From Amycolatopsis lexingtonensis (lineage in GTDB: Bacteria > Actinomycetota > Actinomycetes > Mycobacteriales > Pseudonocardiaceae): a DNA stretch of 64,000 bases. Position 1 is the stretch's first letter. The number at the start of each line of letters is the position of its first letter. The stretch lies in contig NZ_JADBEG010000001.1 in assembly GCF_014873755.1 (NCBI RefSeq), positions 5,625,501 through 5,689,500 of the forward strand, read 5' to 3'. Position numbers and translations under genes: made by a program. This document shows, one piece after another, positions 15,453-23,467 of the stretch. Below the pieces are notes generated by a model. That model had not been told where the DNA came from, ran no database searches, and worked only from the letters and a program-made list of their open reading frames with translations.

Positions 15453-16352
15453 TCAAAGCGACTGGTGTTCGCCCAGCAGCACCGCGATGCCGTCGAGCTG
15501 GTGGCGCAGCCCGAACTCGAACGCCTCGTCGAGGCCGACGTCCGCGACGCCGGTCATCACCTCGGCGAGCACCGGGAACCGGCCCGACTCCAGGTAACCC
15601 GCGAGCAGCGCCATGTCCGCCGCCAGCCGCTGGTCGCCCGTGATGCCCGTGTCCTGCTCGGCCTGGACCTCGAACGCGTTGCTCACCGCCAAGCCGCCGA
15701 CCCAGCCGTTGAGCGTCATCACGACCTGCAGCTTCACCCGCCGTCGCAGGCCGGTGCCGGCCAGTGCGCGCAGCGACCAGTCGAGCAGGCGGAGCCCCGC
15801 CGCCAGGACCGGCGGCCGGACGAGCGAGTTCAGCAGGATCGGCGCGAGCCAGGGGTGCCGCCGGTACGCGCGCCACTGCGCGCGGGCGGCCAGCTCGAGG
15901 CGCGGCCGCCACGGCGCCGGGCCCGGCTCCGGCAGCTCCGCCTCCCCCAGCGCCGTGTCGGCCATCAGCCGGAGCAGCTCGTCCTTGTCGGGCACATGCC
16001 GGTAGAGCGCCATCGGCCCGACGCCCAGCTCCGCGGCGAGCCGCCGCATCGACAGCGCGGACAGGCCCTCGGCGTCGGCGAGGGCGATCGCCGCGCGTAC
16101 CAGGCCGTCCCGGCCCAGCGGCGCCTTGACCGGCGTCCGGTCGGCGACGACGGTGCCGCTGCCCGGGACCGCGCGCACCCAGCCCTGGTCCCCCAGCGCG
16201 GACAGCGCTTTCGCGGCGGTCGCCATCGCGACACCCCACTCGCGGACCAGCGCGCGCGTCGACGGGACGCGGTCGCCGGGCCGCAGCTCGCCGGCGGAAA
16301 TCCGGCGGCGCAGGTCCGCCGCGATCCGCAGGTACGGCGCCTGCTCGGCCAC
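15453..16352 (-). CDS. GntR-TetR hybrid transcriptional regulator
   Basis: 299 aa from GTG at 16352 (VAEQAPYLRIAADLRRRI), chosen because GAGG lies 5-6 bases before it; GTG codons at 16358 and 16391 are alternatives. Two DNA-binding domains in one chain: a GntR winged helix (~1-70, ADLRRRISAGELRPGDRVPS and GVAMATAAKALSALGDQGWV) and a TetR HTH (~85-135, GLSALSMRRLAAELGVGPMALYRHVPDKDELL), then a TetR C-terminal ligand domain. This architecture occurs in actinobacteria and probably binds a composite site. A 9-bp dyad around 16365-16400 lies just upstream, between it and the divergent DUF2306 gene. Confidence 0.9.
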   Translation of the reverse strand: MAEQAPYLRIAADLRRRISAGELRPGDRVPSTRALVREWGVAMATAAKALSALGDQGWVRAVPGSGTVVADRTPVKAPLGRDGLVRAAIALADAEGLSALSMRRLAAELGVGPMALYRHVPDKDELLRLMADTALGEAELPEPGPAPWRPRLELAARAQWRAYRRHPWLAPILLNSLVRPPVLAAGLRLLDWSLRALAGTGLRRRVKLQVVMTLNGWVGGLAVSNAFEVQAEQDTGITGDQRLAADMALLAGYLESGRFPVLAEVMTGVADVGLDEAFEFGLRHQLDGIAVLLGEHQSL

Positions 16353-16364
16353 GAACACCTCGAT

Positions 16365-16400
16365 CCGTACTAGAACACTTGCCCCAGCCACCTAGAACGG
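16365..16400. promoter_or_regulatory. Operator-like dyad for GntR-TetR regulator
   Basis: CCGTACTAG at 16365-16373 and CTAGAACGG at 16392-16400 form an 8-of-9 inverted repeat with an 18-bp spacer, containing a TAGAACACTTG segment. It overlaps the regulator's leader and lies about 100 bp upstream of the DUF2306 start. Confidence 0.55.
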
Positions 16401-16496
16401 TTTCAGGGTACTCCCCCAATGTCCGCACGAAGGATTGCCGCGGTCACCGGCGGCTTCATACGGTGCGGATACAGCGTAAGAGAAACAGGGGGATCC

Positions 16497-17207
16497 ATGA
16501 CCACGACCGAAACCACGGCGAGCATCGGCGACGTCCGGCGGGCCACGCCGTGGTGGCGCCGCCCGTGGGTGTTCCCGCTGGGACTGCTCGTCACGGTGTT
16601 CCTGGTGTACTCGCTGCCGCCGTACCTCGGGCTGAACCCCGCGGAGTCGCGGATCCCGGCCCCCACCGGCTGGTACTACCCGGTGCTGGTGACGCACATC
16701 GGGTTCGCGACGGTCGCGATCGTGACGTGCGCGCTGCAGATCTGGCCGTGGCTGCGGCAGAAGCACCCGGTGGTGCACCGCCGCACCGGCCGCGTGTACG
16801 TCTTCGCCGGCGCGCTCCCGGCGTCCATCGGCGGGTTCGCGATCGCGCTCGCGGCGCCGTTCGGGCCGGTCGGCGCCGTCTCGAACGTCCTGCTGGCGAC
16901 GCTCTGGTTCACCTGCACCGTGCAGGGTTTCCGGACGGCGCGGGCGCGGCGGTTCGGCGAGCACCGCCGCTGGATGGTCCGCAGCTTCGCGCTGTGCATG
17001 TCGATCATCAGCAACCGGGTGTGGGCGATCGTCTGGGCCACTGTGCTGCCCGGGCAGCTGGACACGACGTTCGGCGGCAGCGAAGTCGCGCTGGGGCAGG
17101 CGATCGCCGGCCTGACGACGTGGACCGGCTGGGTGCTCCCGCTGCTGTTCGCGGAATGGTGGCTGACCCGGAGCCGGGGACGCCGCCGCGCGCCGTCCCC
17201 GGCCTGA
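16497..17207 (+). CDS. DUF2306 membrane protein
   Basis: 236 aa from ATG at 16497, with CAGGGGG upstream. Six to seven membrane segments. Signatures of DUF2306: WYYPVLVTHIGFATVAIVTCALQIWPWLRQKHPVVHRRTGRVY (split here: HIGFATVAIV, QIWPWLR, HPVVHRRTGRVYVF) and FGEHRRWMVRSFALCMSIISNR, with conserved His and Arg that suggest haem or quinone contact. Function of the family is not established. Divergent from the GntR-TetR hybrid regulator, which probably represses it. Ends 3 bp before the convergent secreted-protein gene. Confidence 0.85.
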   Translation: MTTTETTASIGDVRRATPWWRRPWVFPLGLLVTVFLVYSLPPYLGLNPAESRIPAPTGWYYPVLVTHIGFATVAIVTCALQIWPWLRQKHPVVHRRTGRVYVFAGALPASIGGFAIALAAPFGPVGAVSNVLLATLWFTCTVQGFRTARARRFGEHRRWMVRSFALCMSIISNRVWAIVWATVLPGQLDTTFGGSEVALGQAIAGLTTWTGWVLPLLFAEWWLTRSRGRRRAPSPA

Positions 17208-17210
17208 GCC

Positions 17211-18146
17211 CTACAGCCCGGAAACCTTGCCCTTGTGGAGGTTCCGGATGATGTTGCGCGGGTTCTTCGCGACGTACTGCGCGGCACCCGATTCGAAGAC
17301 GAGGTAGGCGTACCCGCCCGACTCGGTGATGCCCTCGTTCATGCTGGGCGAGCGGAAGCACCGGGTCGAGGCCTTGTCGATGTCCCGCGAGCCCGCGTCG
17401 ACGACGTAGAGGTTGCCGCGGTTGTCGTTGCCGTACGAGGTGCTGAACACGAAGCGGGACTGGGTGACCATCAGGCCCTGCGTCTTCGTCGGCACCTCGT
17501 ACGCGCCGGACTGCGTGGTCAGCGAGCCGTCGGTGCCCACTTTGTACCGGTACATCTTGTCGCGGCCGGTCTCGTTGAACTTGCCCGAGTACAGGTTGTC
17601 GCCGTAGCTGGTCAGGAAGGACGCGCCGTAGACCTTGCGCGCCTCGCCGACCTGCTTGAGGTACGGCGTGCCGGACTTCTTCATCGCGGCCTTGAGCTCG
17701 GACAGCTTGTACTTGCGGATCGTGTCGCCCTCCCCCGCGACGAACGCCCAGCCCTGGGTGATCGCGACGCCGCCGGCGTGGGTGGCGGCGATCGCGACCG
17801 TGCCGACGTGCTTGCCGGTCTTCGCGTCGATGCCGATCAGGTGGGCGTCGTGGCCGGCGCGGTAGGCGCCGATGACGAGCAGGTCGCCGCCGCCGTCCCA
17901 GCTGTACCAGGTCGCGATGCCCTGCGGCGTGTACGTGTCCAGTTCCGGGACCGCGGGCCCCTTCGCGAAGCGGCTGTCGTAGGCGTAGGACGCCGAAAGA
18001 CCGGAATAGAACGAAGCGAGCTTCCCGCTCGACGTCTCCGAGCAGCTGATCGCGGCGGCGGCCGGTTCGGCGGCGGCCACGGTCGTCCCCAACGCGACCG
18101 CGATGCCCGCGGTGACCGTCGCGGCCTTCCTCTTCCAGGTGTTCAT
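17211..18146 (-). CDS. Secreted protein, beta-propeller-like, unknown function
   Basis: 311 aa from ATG at 18146. Sec signal peptide: MNTWKRKAATVTAGIAVALG then AAAEPAAAA. The mature part carries repeated beta-strand-rich blocks such as YTPQGIATWYSWDGGGDLLVIGAY, LIGIDAKTGKHVGTVAI, HAGGVAITQGWAFVAGEGDTIRKY and RGNLYVVDAGS, consistent with a small propeller. Two cysteines (SCSET; TRCFRS) may form a disulfide. No catalytic signature seen. Similar secreted proteins are frequent in Streptomyces and Amycolatopsis. The 198 bp upstream (18147-18344) shows no further gene. Confidence 0.8.
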   Translation of the reverse strand: MNTWKRKAATVTAGIAVALGTTVAAAEPAAAAISCSETSSGKLASFYSGLSASYAYDSRFAKGPAVPELDTYTPQGIATWYSWDGGGDLLVIGAYRAGHDAHLIGIDAKTGKHVGTVAIAATHAGGVAITQGWAFVAGEGDTIRKYKLSELKAAMKKSGTPYLKQVGEARKVYGASFLTSYGDNLYSGKFNETGRDKMYRYKVGTDGSLTTQSGAYEVPTKTQGLMVTQSRFVFSTSYGNDNRGNLYVVDAGSRDIDKASTRCFRSPSMNEGITESGGYAYLVFESGAAQYVAKNPRNIIRNLHKGKVSGL

Positions 18147-18344
18147 CGAGCTCCCTCAGTCGGCTCTGCCTTGCCGGACTGGGACTCGCGGGGATGATCT
18201 CCGGTTCCCTCCGTCACCTCGGGCGACCGGAGTTACCGGTCTATACCAATGGGGACAGATTCCCGCTGCTACCTGGGGATCGACACCTCGAATTCATGGG
18301 TACCAGCGGCCCACGCCCTCGTGGGCCTCGCGCCGGCATCGATG

Positions 18345-19100
18345 TCACGATCGGGGGCTCATCGGGTGCTGCATCCACACGTTCCACTCCTCGTACCTGC
18401 CCAGGTCGCGTTCACGATCGATATCCACCAGGTCGAGCGCTCCGGGGACGACATACCGGCCGGTCTGCGGAAAGGCCATGCCTGTCCACTGCTCCCATTG
18501 AGCGACGGTTCCGGACACGACCATGGACCGGGAGGCCGGGGCCAGGATGGCGGCTCCGAGGCGTTGATGCGTGCGGATCCAGGGATCCAGGTGCAGCCCG
18601 TCCTCGCGGGTCCAACACAGAAAGTCCGTCATCGGGGTCAGCGGGTAGCTCGCCTTCAGCGTGGGTCGCACCGGCACGATGACTCGGTGGAGGCCGGCGT
18701 CCGCCGCGCGTTCACGAAGAGCGGTCAGCACCTGCCCGGCCAGGCCACCACCCGAGCGGTCGGGCCGGACCGTGGCGGACATGATGCACAGCGTGTTCGG
18801 TTCCACCTGGTTTTCATGCCCCGTCACCGCGGCAATGAGGGCGCCGTCATACCCGTCCGGGAGCGTGCCCGGTTCGCCATCCCAGTGCAGCGTCACCGCG
18901 ACCGCGTTGGCCAGCACCTCTCCATTGTTGACCAGGAGCACGTCGAACTGCGGAAAGTACTCTCCTGCGGCTTCACGGTGAGCGTTCGACACCGCATCGT
19001 GGAGCACGAACTCCGGCCACGCCGCACGCAACGCCGCCGCGGCACCGGCTTTGAGATCACGATTCTCAGCGGTGGTCACGATCTTCGATTTCTGCACCAC
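18345..19100 (-). CDS. GNAT-like acetyltransferase
   Basis: 251 aa from GTG at 19100 (VVQKSKIVTTAENRDL; two GTG codons in a row). Central part NTLCIMSATVRPDRSGGGLAGQVLTALRERAADAGLHRV fits the acetyl-CoA-binding strand/loop/helix of GNAT enzymes; the C-terminal half (DGLHLDPWIRTHQRLGAAIL, GTVAQWEQWTGM) matches a group of uncharacterised actinobacterial transferases. Codon use and local GC look somewhat lower than neighbours, hinting at later arrival. Acceptor unknown. No operon partner. Confidence 0.75.
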   Translation of the reverse strand: MVQKSKIVTTAENRDLKAGAAAALRAAWPEFVLHDAVSNAHREAAGEYFPQFDVLLVNNGEVLANAVAVTLHWDGEPGTLPDGYDGALIAAVTGHENQVEPNTLCIMSATVRPDRSGGGLAGQVLTALRERAADAGLHRVIVPVRPTLKASYPLTPMTDFLCWTREDGLHLDPWIRTHQRLGAAILAPASRSMVVSGTVAQWEQWTGMAFPQTGRYVVPGALDLVDIDRERDLGRYEEWNVWMQHPMSPRS

Positions 19101-19110
19101 CAGAACCTAA

Positions 19111-19203
19111 ACCGCGCCACAGCCACAGGCCCAGCGCCAGTGCACGAACGTGCCGCAGGCGAAGTACGAGTTCGGCAAGATCTTCGCCGGCTACACGGGC
19201 TGA
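19111..19203 (+). pseudogene. C-terminal remnant of an unidentified secreted or cell-surface protein
   Basis: An open stretch with no start codon, right after a TAA at 19108-19110, reads TAPQPQAQRQCTNVPQAKY then EFGKIFAGYTG and a proper stop TGA at 19201. It looks like the last 30 residues of a longer protein whose body has been removed. It lies between the acetyltransferase gene start and the LysR gene end, on the opposite strand. Too short to name. Confidence 0.35.
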
Positions 19204-19204
19204 G

Positions 19205-20047
19205 TCACCACCGGGCGGCGTCCGCGAGCAGTGCGTCACGCACCGCCGCGGGCCCCGCCCGGCAGGGCTCGGCGCGGGTGACCGCGAAGAGCGTGTTGAT
19301 CGGTGGCTCCTCCGGCTCCAGCAACGCGATCAGCGAGCCCGCGGCCAGCTCGGCGGCGCACAGGTACCGCGGCAGCACGCTCACGCCGAAGCCGGCGAGG
19401 ACGCACGTCAAAATGGCCCGCAGGTCCGGGACGACCACCGCGGGGCCGGGCGGTGGGCGGACGCCCAGTACCGAACGCCAGTAGCGGCGGATGATCGGCA
19501 GGTCCTCGGCGTAGGCCACCAGGGGTGCGGTGCGGGGGTCGCCGTCGAAACCGCGGGGGCCGACCAGGACGAACTCCTCGTCCGTCAGCGGGGTGGCCGC
19601 CAGGCCGCGGCGGCGGGGGCGGATCGTGGAGACGACCAGGTCGTAGCGGCGCTGGGCGAGGCCGGCGAGGAGGTCGTCGGCCAGGCCGAACGTCACGCGC
19701 AGGCGGAGCCCGGACGCGACCAGACCGGCCAGCGCCGGGAGGACCCGGGTCGTGGTCAGCTCGGCGGGTCCGGCCAGGTGCACCGGCGCCGCGAACAGGT
19801 CGTCGCCGACGGCGACCACGGCCAGCGCGTCCACATGCGGGGCGATGCGGGCCGCCAGTTCATCGGCGGCCGACGTCGGGGTCACGCCCCGGGCGCGGCG
19901 GACGAACAGCTGGTGCCCGAGCTCCTCCTCCAGGGCTCTGACCTGCGCGGTCACCGTCGGCTGGGACAAGCCCAGCGACGGTGCCGCGCCGGTCAGCGAA
20001 CCCGCCCGGTGGACGGCCAGGAACGTCCGCAGCAGGTCGAGGTCCAG
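19205..20047 (-). CDS. LysR-family transcriptional regulator, probable CTG start
   Basis: 280 aa if read from CTG at 20047 (LDLDLLRTFLAVHRAGSL), which matches exactly the usual LysR N-terminus. No ATG or GTG occurs near the correct position; the nearest TTG (20119) lies deep inside the upstream gene and would add non-homologous residues. GAGGA sits five bases before the CTG, and the DUF427 stop overlaps this signal, so translation is probably coupled. HTH: LTGAAPSLGLSQPTVTAQVRALEEELGHQLFVRR; the remaining ~200 residues are the periplasmic-binding-protein-like effector domain (FVLVGPRGF, VLAGFGVSVLPRYL). Effector unknown. Confidence 0.82.
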   Translation of the reverse strand: MDLDLLRTFLAVHRAGSLTGAAPSLGLSQPTVTAQVRALEEELGHQLFVRRARGVTPTSAADELAARIAPHVDALAVVAVGDDLFAAPVHLAGPAELTTTRVLPALAGLVASGLRLRVTFGLADDLLAGLAQRRYDLVVSTIRPRRRGLAATPLTDEEFVLVGPRGFDGDPRTAPLVAYAEDLPIIRRYWRSVLGVRPPPGPAVVVPDLRAILTCVLAGFGVSVLPRYLCAAELAAGSLIALLEPEEPPINTLFAVTRAEPCRAGPAAVRDALLADAARW

Positions 20048-20048
20048 C

Positions 20049-20429
20049 TCAGTCCTCGACCAGCTCGATGGAGTCCACGACGTTCGGGTAGAACGCGACG
20101 TGGTCCTTGATCGCGGCAACCGGCTCGTACGGCTTCTCGTACGTCCAGACCGCGTTCTCGCCCTTCACCTCGCCCGCGTTGAGCGAGTAGTAGCTGGCCT
20201 CGCCCTTGTACGGGCAGTACGTCTCGTGGTCGGTCCGCTCCAGCACGCCCGCGTCGACGTCCGCCAGCGGGATGTACTGGACCGCCGGGTACGTGGACTC
20301 CTGCAGGGTGAACGCGTTGCGGCTGTCCGCGATGACGCGCCCGCCCGCCTTGACCACCACTCGGGCCTTGGTGGGCTCGACGGTGATCGGGTGGTCCGGG
20401 CCCGGTACCAGCACCTTCTTCTCCGGCAT
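20049..20429 (-). CDS. DUF427 domain protein
   Basis: 126 aa from ATG at 20429. Typical single DUF427 domain: KARVVVKAGGRVIADSRNAFTL, YPAVQYIPLADVD, TDHETYCPYKGEASYYSL and the terminal AFYPNVVDSIEL. The TYCPYKG motif with its Cys is the family signature. It is a small beta-rich protein with no established reaction; often beside redox or stress genes. Upstream of and coupled to the LysR gene. Confidence 0.9.
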   Translation of the reverse strand: MPEKKVLVPGPDHPITVEPTKARVVVKAGGRVIADSRNAFTLQESTYPAVQYIPLADVDAGVLERTDHETYCPYKGEASYYSLNAGEVKGENAVWTYEKPYEPVAAIKDHVAFYPNVVDSIELVED

Positions 20430-20490
20430 GTCCGCTCCTCGAAAAGGTCGTGTACAGGAGCAGCACCCCGGGCCCGGCGGTTATTCCACC

Positions 20491-21255
20491 TCAGGGCAGG
20501 TAGTACATCGGGTTCGGCAGCTTGATCGGGCGCAGCGCGTAGCCACCTTCGAGGTCGCTGAACTGGTCGCCGACGTTCAGCACGATCTTCGCGCCCGTCG
20601 CCTCGATGTGCGCCCGCGTGCCCGACTTGTACTGGACGGTGTTGCAGGTCAGGCCGCACGGCAGGTAGTCGGGCGCGGTGGTCTTCGGCTTGAAGAACGC
20701 CCCCGCCGGCGCCGGGTAGCCCTCGTTGGCCAGGTTCTTGAGCGACTGCGGCCCCTGGAACTCGTTGCGGCCGGTCAGGAAGTACACCTTGACGCCGTGC
20801 TGCACGGCCCAGTTGGCCAGCTCCAGCACCGGCTTGTTGGCGACGAACGTGCCGTTGTCGATCGCCTGCTGCTGCTTGACCGGGTCGAAGCCGAAGTCGT
20901 TGTCGGCTTCCCAGCCGAAGGTGATCTCGGAGGTGTCGTCGACGTCGAGCACGATCGCCGGGTCCTTGACCTTGCCGAGCTGCTGCTGCAGGTAGCGCTT
21001 CGCGTCGGAGACGACGCGGTTGCTGTCCTTCGCGAACTGGCTGGTCTCGGAGTAGTGGTGCTTGCCCGAGGCGTCGAGGTAGTCGCCGTAGTACGCCTTG
21101 ACGTCGTTCTTGACCTGGCCGATGTTGGCCGGCTCCTTGGCGCGGGCGGCGGTCGCGTCGTCCGACCCGGCGAGCGCGGTCGCCCCCGAGGCGACGGTGG
21201 CGCCGATGGCCGCGGCGGCGGCGAGCTTGACGAGACCTGACCATTTTCCGGACAC
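20491..21255 (-). CDS. Secreted HAD-type acid phosphatase (class B / e(P4)-like)
   Basis: 254 aa from GTG at 21255 with GGAGGG eight bases upstream. Signal peptide: LVKLAAAAAIGATVASGATALA. HAD motifs: IVLDVDDTSE (DxDxT nucleophile and acid), VYFLTGRNEFQ (motif II Thr), IVLNVGDQFSDLEGG (motif IV). This matches secreted phosphatases that release phosphate from nucleotides or small esters outside the cell. Two Cys (CGLTC) may form a disulfide. Single gene, 60 bp upstream of the DUF427 gene. Confidence 0.9.
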   Translation of the reverse strand: MSGKWSGLVKLAAAAAIGATVASGATALAGSDDATAARAKEPANIGQVKNDVKAYYGDYLDASGKHHYSETSQFAKDSNRVVSDAKRYLQQQLGKVKDPAIVLDVDDTSEITFGWEADNDFGFDPVKQQQAIDNGTFVANKPVLELANWAVQHGVKVYFLTGRNEFQGPQSLKNLANEGYPAPAGAFFKPKTTAPDYLPCGLTCNTVQYKSGTRAHIEATGAKIVLNVGDQFSDLEGGYALRPIKLPNPMYYLP

Positions 21256-21335
21256 GGCGACCCTCCAGTGAAACTTGGCAACTGGGGGAACCTACGTCAC
21301 GTCCACCCGGAGTTCCACCCCTCGAAAGTTTCCGT

Positions 21336-22496
21336 TCACCTCTCGGCGCGGCAGAGGAACGCCACCGGCGACCGGCCGATCCGCGTCAGCACCACCGAAG
21401 CTTCCGCGCCACCACGGGGTTTCAGCCGCCGCCGCAGGGCATCCGGGTCGACGTCCAGGCCGCGCACCAGGATTTCCAGGCGCCCGACGTCGTGTCGCTT
21501 GAGGACGGCTTTGAGCGCCTTCTCGCTGTAGGGCCCCTGCTCCAGCACCCGGAACGCCCGCACGCCCGGTGGCGGGGTGTCGCCGGTCAGGTACGCGATG
21601 CGTTCGTCCAGCTGCCACAACCCGTGCCGCGCCGCGTAGTGGCGGACCAGCCCGGCCCGGACCACGGCGCCGTCGGGGTCGACGATCCACTCCCCCGGCG
21701 CCCGCGTGGGCAGTTCGTCCGGTTCGGCGTCGGTGACCGTCCACTGTGTCCCGTCCGAGCGCAGCACGGTCGCCCGGCGGGTGACGCCTTCGCCCAGGCC
21801 GCGCCAGAGGCAGGATTCGCGTACCTGGCCGTCCAGGGACACCAGCTCGACCTCGTCCGCCCACGGCGTGAGCGCGAAATCGAGGCCGGGCGCGCACTTC
21901 ACGGACAGCGCCCGCCCCGGGTAGGCCTCGACCAGCCCGCCGAGCGGCGGGGCGAAGTCCGCGGGCTTCCACGCCCGGCGCCCGGCAGAATCACGCCGGG
22001 CCGGGTCCGCCACGACGACGCCGGTACGGCTCACCGGGCGCAGCGCGTCGGCACGGGACAGTCCGAACGCGACACCGGCGGCACTTCCGTTGTGCCGGGC
22101 CATTTCCAGCCGGACCGGGTCCAGATCGGACCCGAGTGCGCGCCGCGCCACCCGGGCGATTTCGACGAGGTCGGCGCCGACCGAGCACGTGACGTCGTGG
22201 ACGTCGAGTCCCGCCAAGCGGGCGGCCCGGTGCCGGGCGACCGGCGTGGCGCTGGCCTGCTGGAGCGCGTCGGAGGTGAACAGCCAGTCCACACCGGACA
22301 GCTTGCCGACGGCTTTCCGCCGCAGCAGCACGGTTTCCAGCACCGCGGCCGCGTGCTCCTCGCCCACGAGACGGCGCACTTGAGCGACCGAAGCGATCCG
22401 GTCGGTCAGCGGCAACGACGCAACCTCGGCGAGCGCCGCGATACCCGCGCCGGAACGCAGGTAGGCGACGTCGCCGAGGCTGAACGAATAACCCAA
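21336..22496 (-). CDS. Class I methyltransferase with THUMP-like C-terminal domain
   Basis: 386 aa from a TTG at 22496 (LGYSFSLGDVAYL), one base after the upstream stop. No better start is close. Residues ~90-220 form a Rossmann methyltransferase domain (DVTCSVGADLVEIARV, LGSDLDPVRLEMARHN, VVVADPARRDSAGRR), the last resembling the DPPR motif of RNA base methyltransferases. The C-terminus (ILVRGLDVDPDALRRRLKPRGG) is the THUMP-like part. This family is conserved in actinobacteria and is probably an RNA-modifying enzyme; target not established. Coupled to the gene before it. Confidence 0.82.
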   Translation of the reverse strand: MGYSFSLGDVAYLRSGAGIAALAEVASLPLTDRIASVAQVRRLVGEEHAAAVLETVLLRRKAVGKLSGVDWLFTSDALQQASATPVARHRAARLAGLDVHDVTCSVGADLVEIARVARRALGSDLDPVRLEMARHNGSAAGVAFGLSRADALRPVSRTGVVVADPARRDSAGRRAWKPADFAPPLGGLVEAYPGRALSVKCAPGLDFALTPWADEVELVSLDGQVRESCLWRGLGEGVTRRATVLRSDGTQWTVTDAEPDELPTRAPGEWIVDPDGAVVRAGLVRHYAARHGLWQLDERIAYLTGDTPPPGVRAFRVLEQGPYSEKALKAVLKRHDVGRLEILVRGLDVDPDALRRRLKPRGGAEASVVLTRIGRSPVAFLCRAER

Positions 22497-22497
22497 T

Positions 22498-23463
22498 TCA
22501 GGACGGCCGCTTGGTCCCGGTGATCATCACGTTGTAGAACAGCTCGCGCGGCAGGATCTTCGCGAGCACCTTCTTGTCCACAGCGGACAGCCGCAGCCAC
22601 AGGCGGTAGGCGAACAGGCGCCAGCGCACGGTCAGCTTCTCCTGCGGCACGGCGGCCTCGAACGTCCGGATCGGCCAGCCGGCCAGCGCCGCGGCGAACT
22701 CCTCGGTGACCGCGTGGACGTCCTGGGCGCCGGCGCCGCGGGCCCACGACTCCAGCTCCGACGGGTCGAACGTGTGGATGTCGACCACGGCCTCCAGCGC
22801 GGCGGCGCGCGAGGACTCGTCGAGCTCCTCCTGGGGACGGCGCCAGCCGCTCAGCACGGGCAGCTTCGTCACCCGCGTGGTCAGGAACCAGGTGAACTGG
22901 CCGAGCTTGCGGGCGTAGAAGTCGCCGATCTTGGTCGGCTCGCCGGCGAAGACGAACCGGCCGCCCGGCTTGAGCACGCGCAGCACCTCGCGGAACGCCG
23001 CCTGGACGTCCGGGATGTGGTGCAGCACCGCGTGCCCGACGACGAGGTCGAACGTGTTGTCCTCGTACGGGATGCGCTCGGCGTCGGCGACCCGGCCGTC
23101 GACGTCGAGACCGAGCTTCTCGGCGTTGCGCAGCGCGACCTGGACCATGCCGGGCGAGAGGTCGGTGACCGAGCCCTTCTTGGCGACGCCGCCCTGCATG
23201 AGGTTCAGCAGGAAGAAGCCGGTGCCGCTGCCCAGCTCCATCGCGTGCTGGTAGGGTTGGCCGTCGTCGCCCGCGACGGCGTTGAACACGTCGGTGGCGT
23301 AGGAGATGCAGCGCTCGTCATACGAGATCGACCACTTCTCGTCGTAGGTGCCGGCTTCCCAGTCGTGGTAGAGCACGTTCGCCAGCTTGGGGTCGGCGTA
23401 AGCCGCCTGGACCTCTTCGGCGGTGGCGTGCGGGTTGGGCGCCGGGTCGTTCACGTCGGTCAA
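22498..23463 (-). CDS. SAM-dependent methyltransferase
   Basis: 321 aa from TTG at 23463 (LTDVNDPAPNPHATAEEV); a GTG at 23454 is the alternative. Motif I is HAMELGSGTGFFLLNLMQGG; then VTDLSPGMVQVALRNAE, YEDNTFDLVVGHAVLHHIPD and VLRVLKPGGRFVFAGEP, a UbiE/COQ5-type class I fold. The long C-terminal region (~200-321) with FAYRLWLRLS is less common and may bind a lipid substrate. Lies 5 bp after the enoyl-CoA hydratase stop and 1 bp before the next methyltransferase start, so the three form an operon. Confidence 0.88.
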   Translation of the reverse strand: MTDVNDPAPNPHATAEEVQAAYADPKLANVLYHDWEAGTYDEKWSISYDERCISYATDVFNAVAGDDGQPYQHAMELGSGTGFFLLNLMQGGVAKKGSVTDLSPGMVQVALRNAEKLGLDVDGRVADAERIPYEDNTFDLVVGHAVLHHIPDVQAAFREVLRVLKPGGRFVFAGEPTKIGDFYARKLGQFTWFLTTRVTKLPVLSGWRRPQEELDESSRAAALEAVVDIHTFDPSELESWARGAGAQDVHAVTEEFAAALAGWPIRTFEAAVPQEKLTVRWRLFAYRLWLRLSAVDKKVLAKILPRELFYNVMITGTKRPS

Positions 23464-23467
23464 GGCG

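Noticed and set aside
19205..20119. TTG at 20119 as LysR start
   Set aside because: Would add 24 residues encoded by DUF427 sequence in another frame, with no similarity to LysR N-termini; CTG at 20047 fits better.
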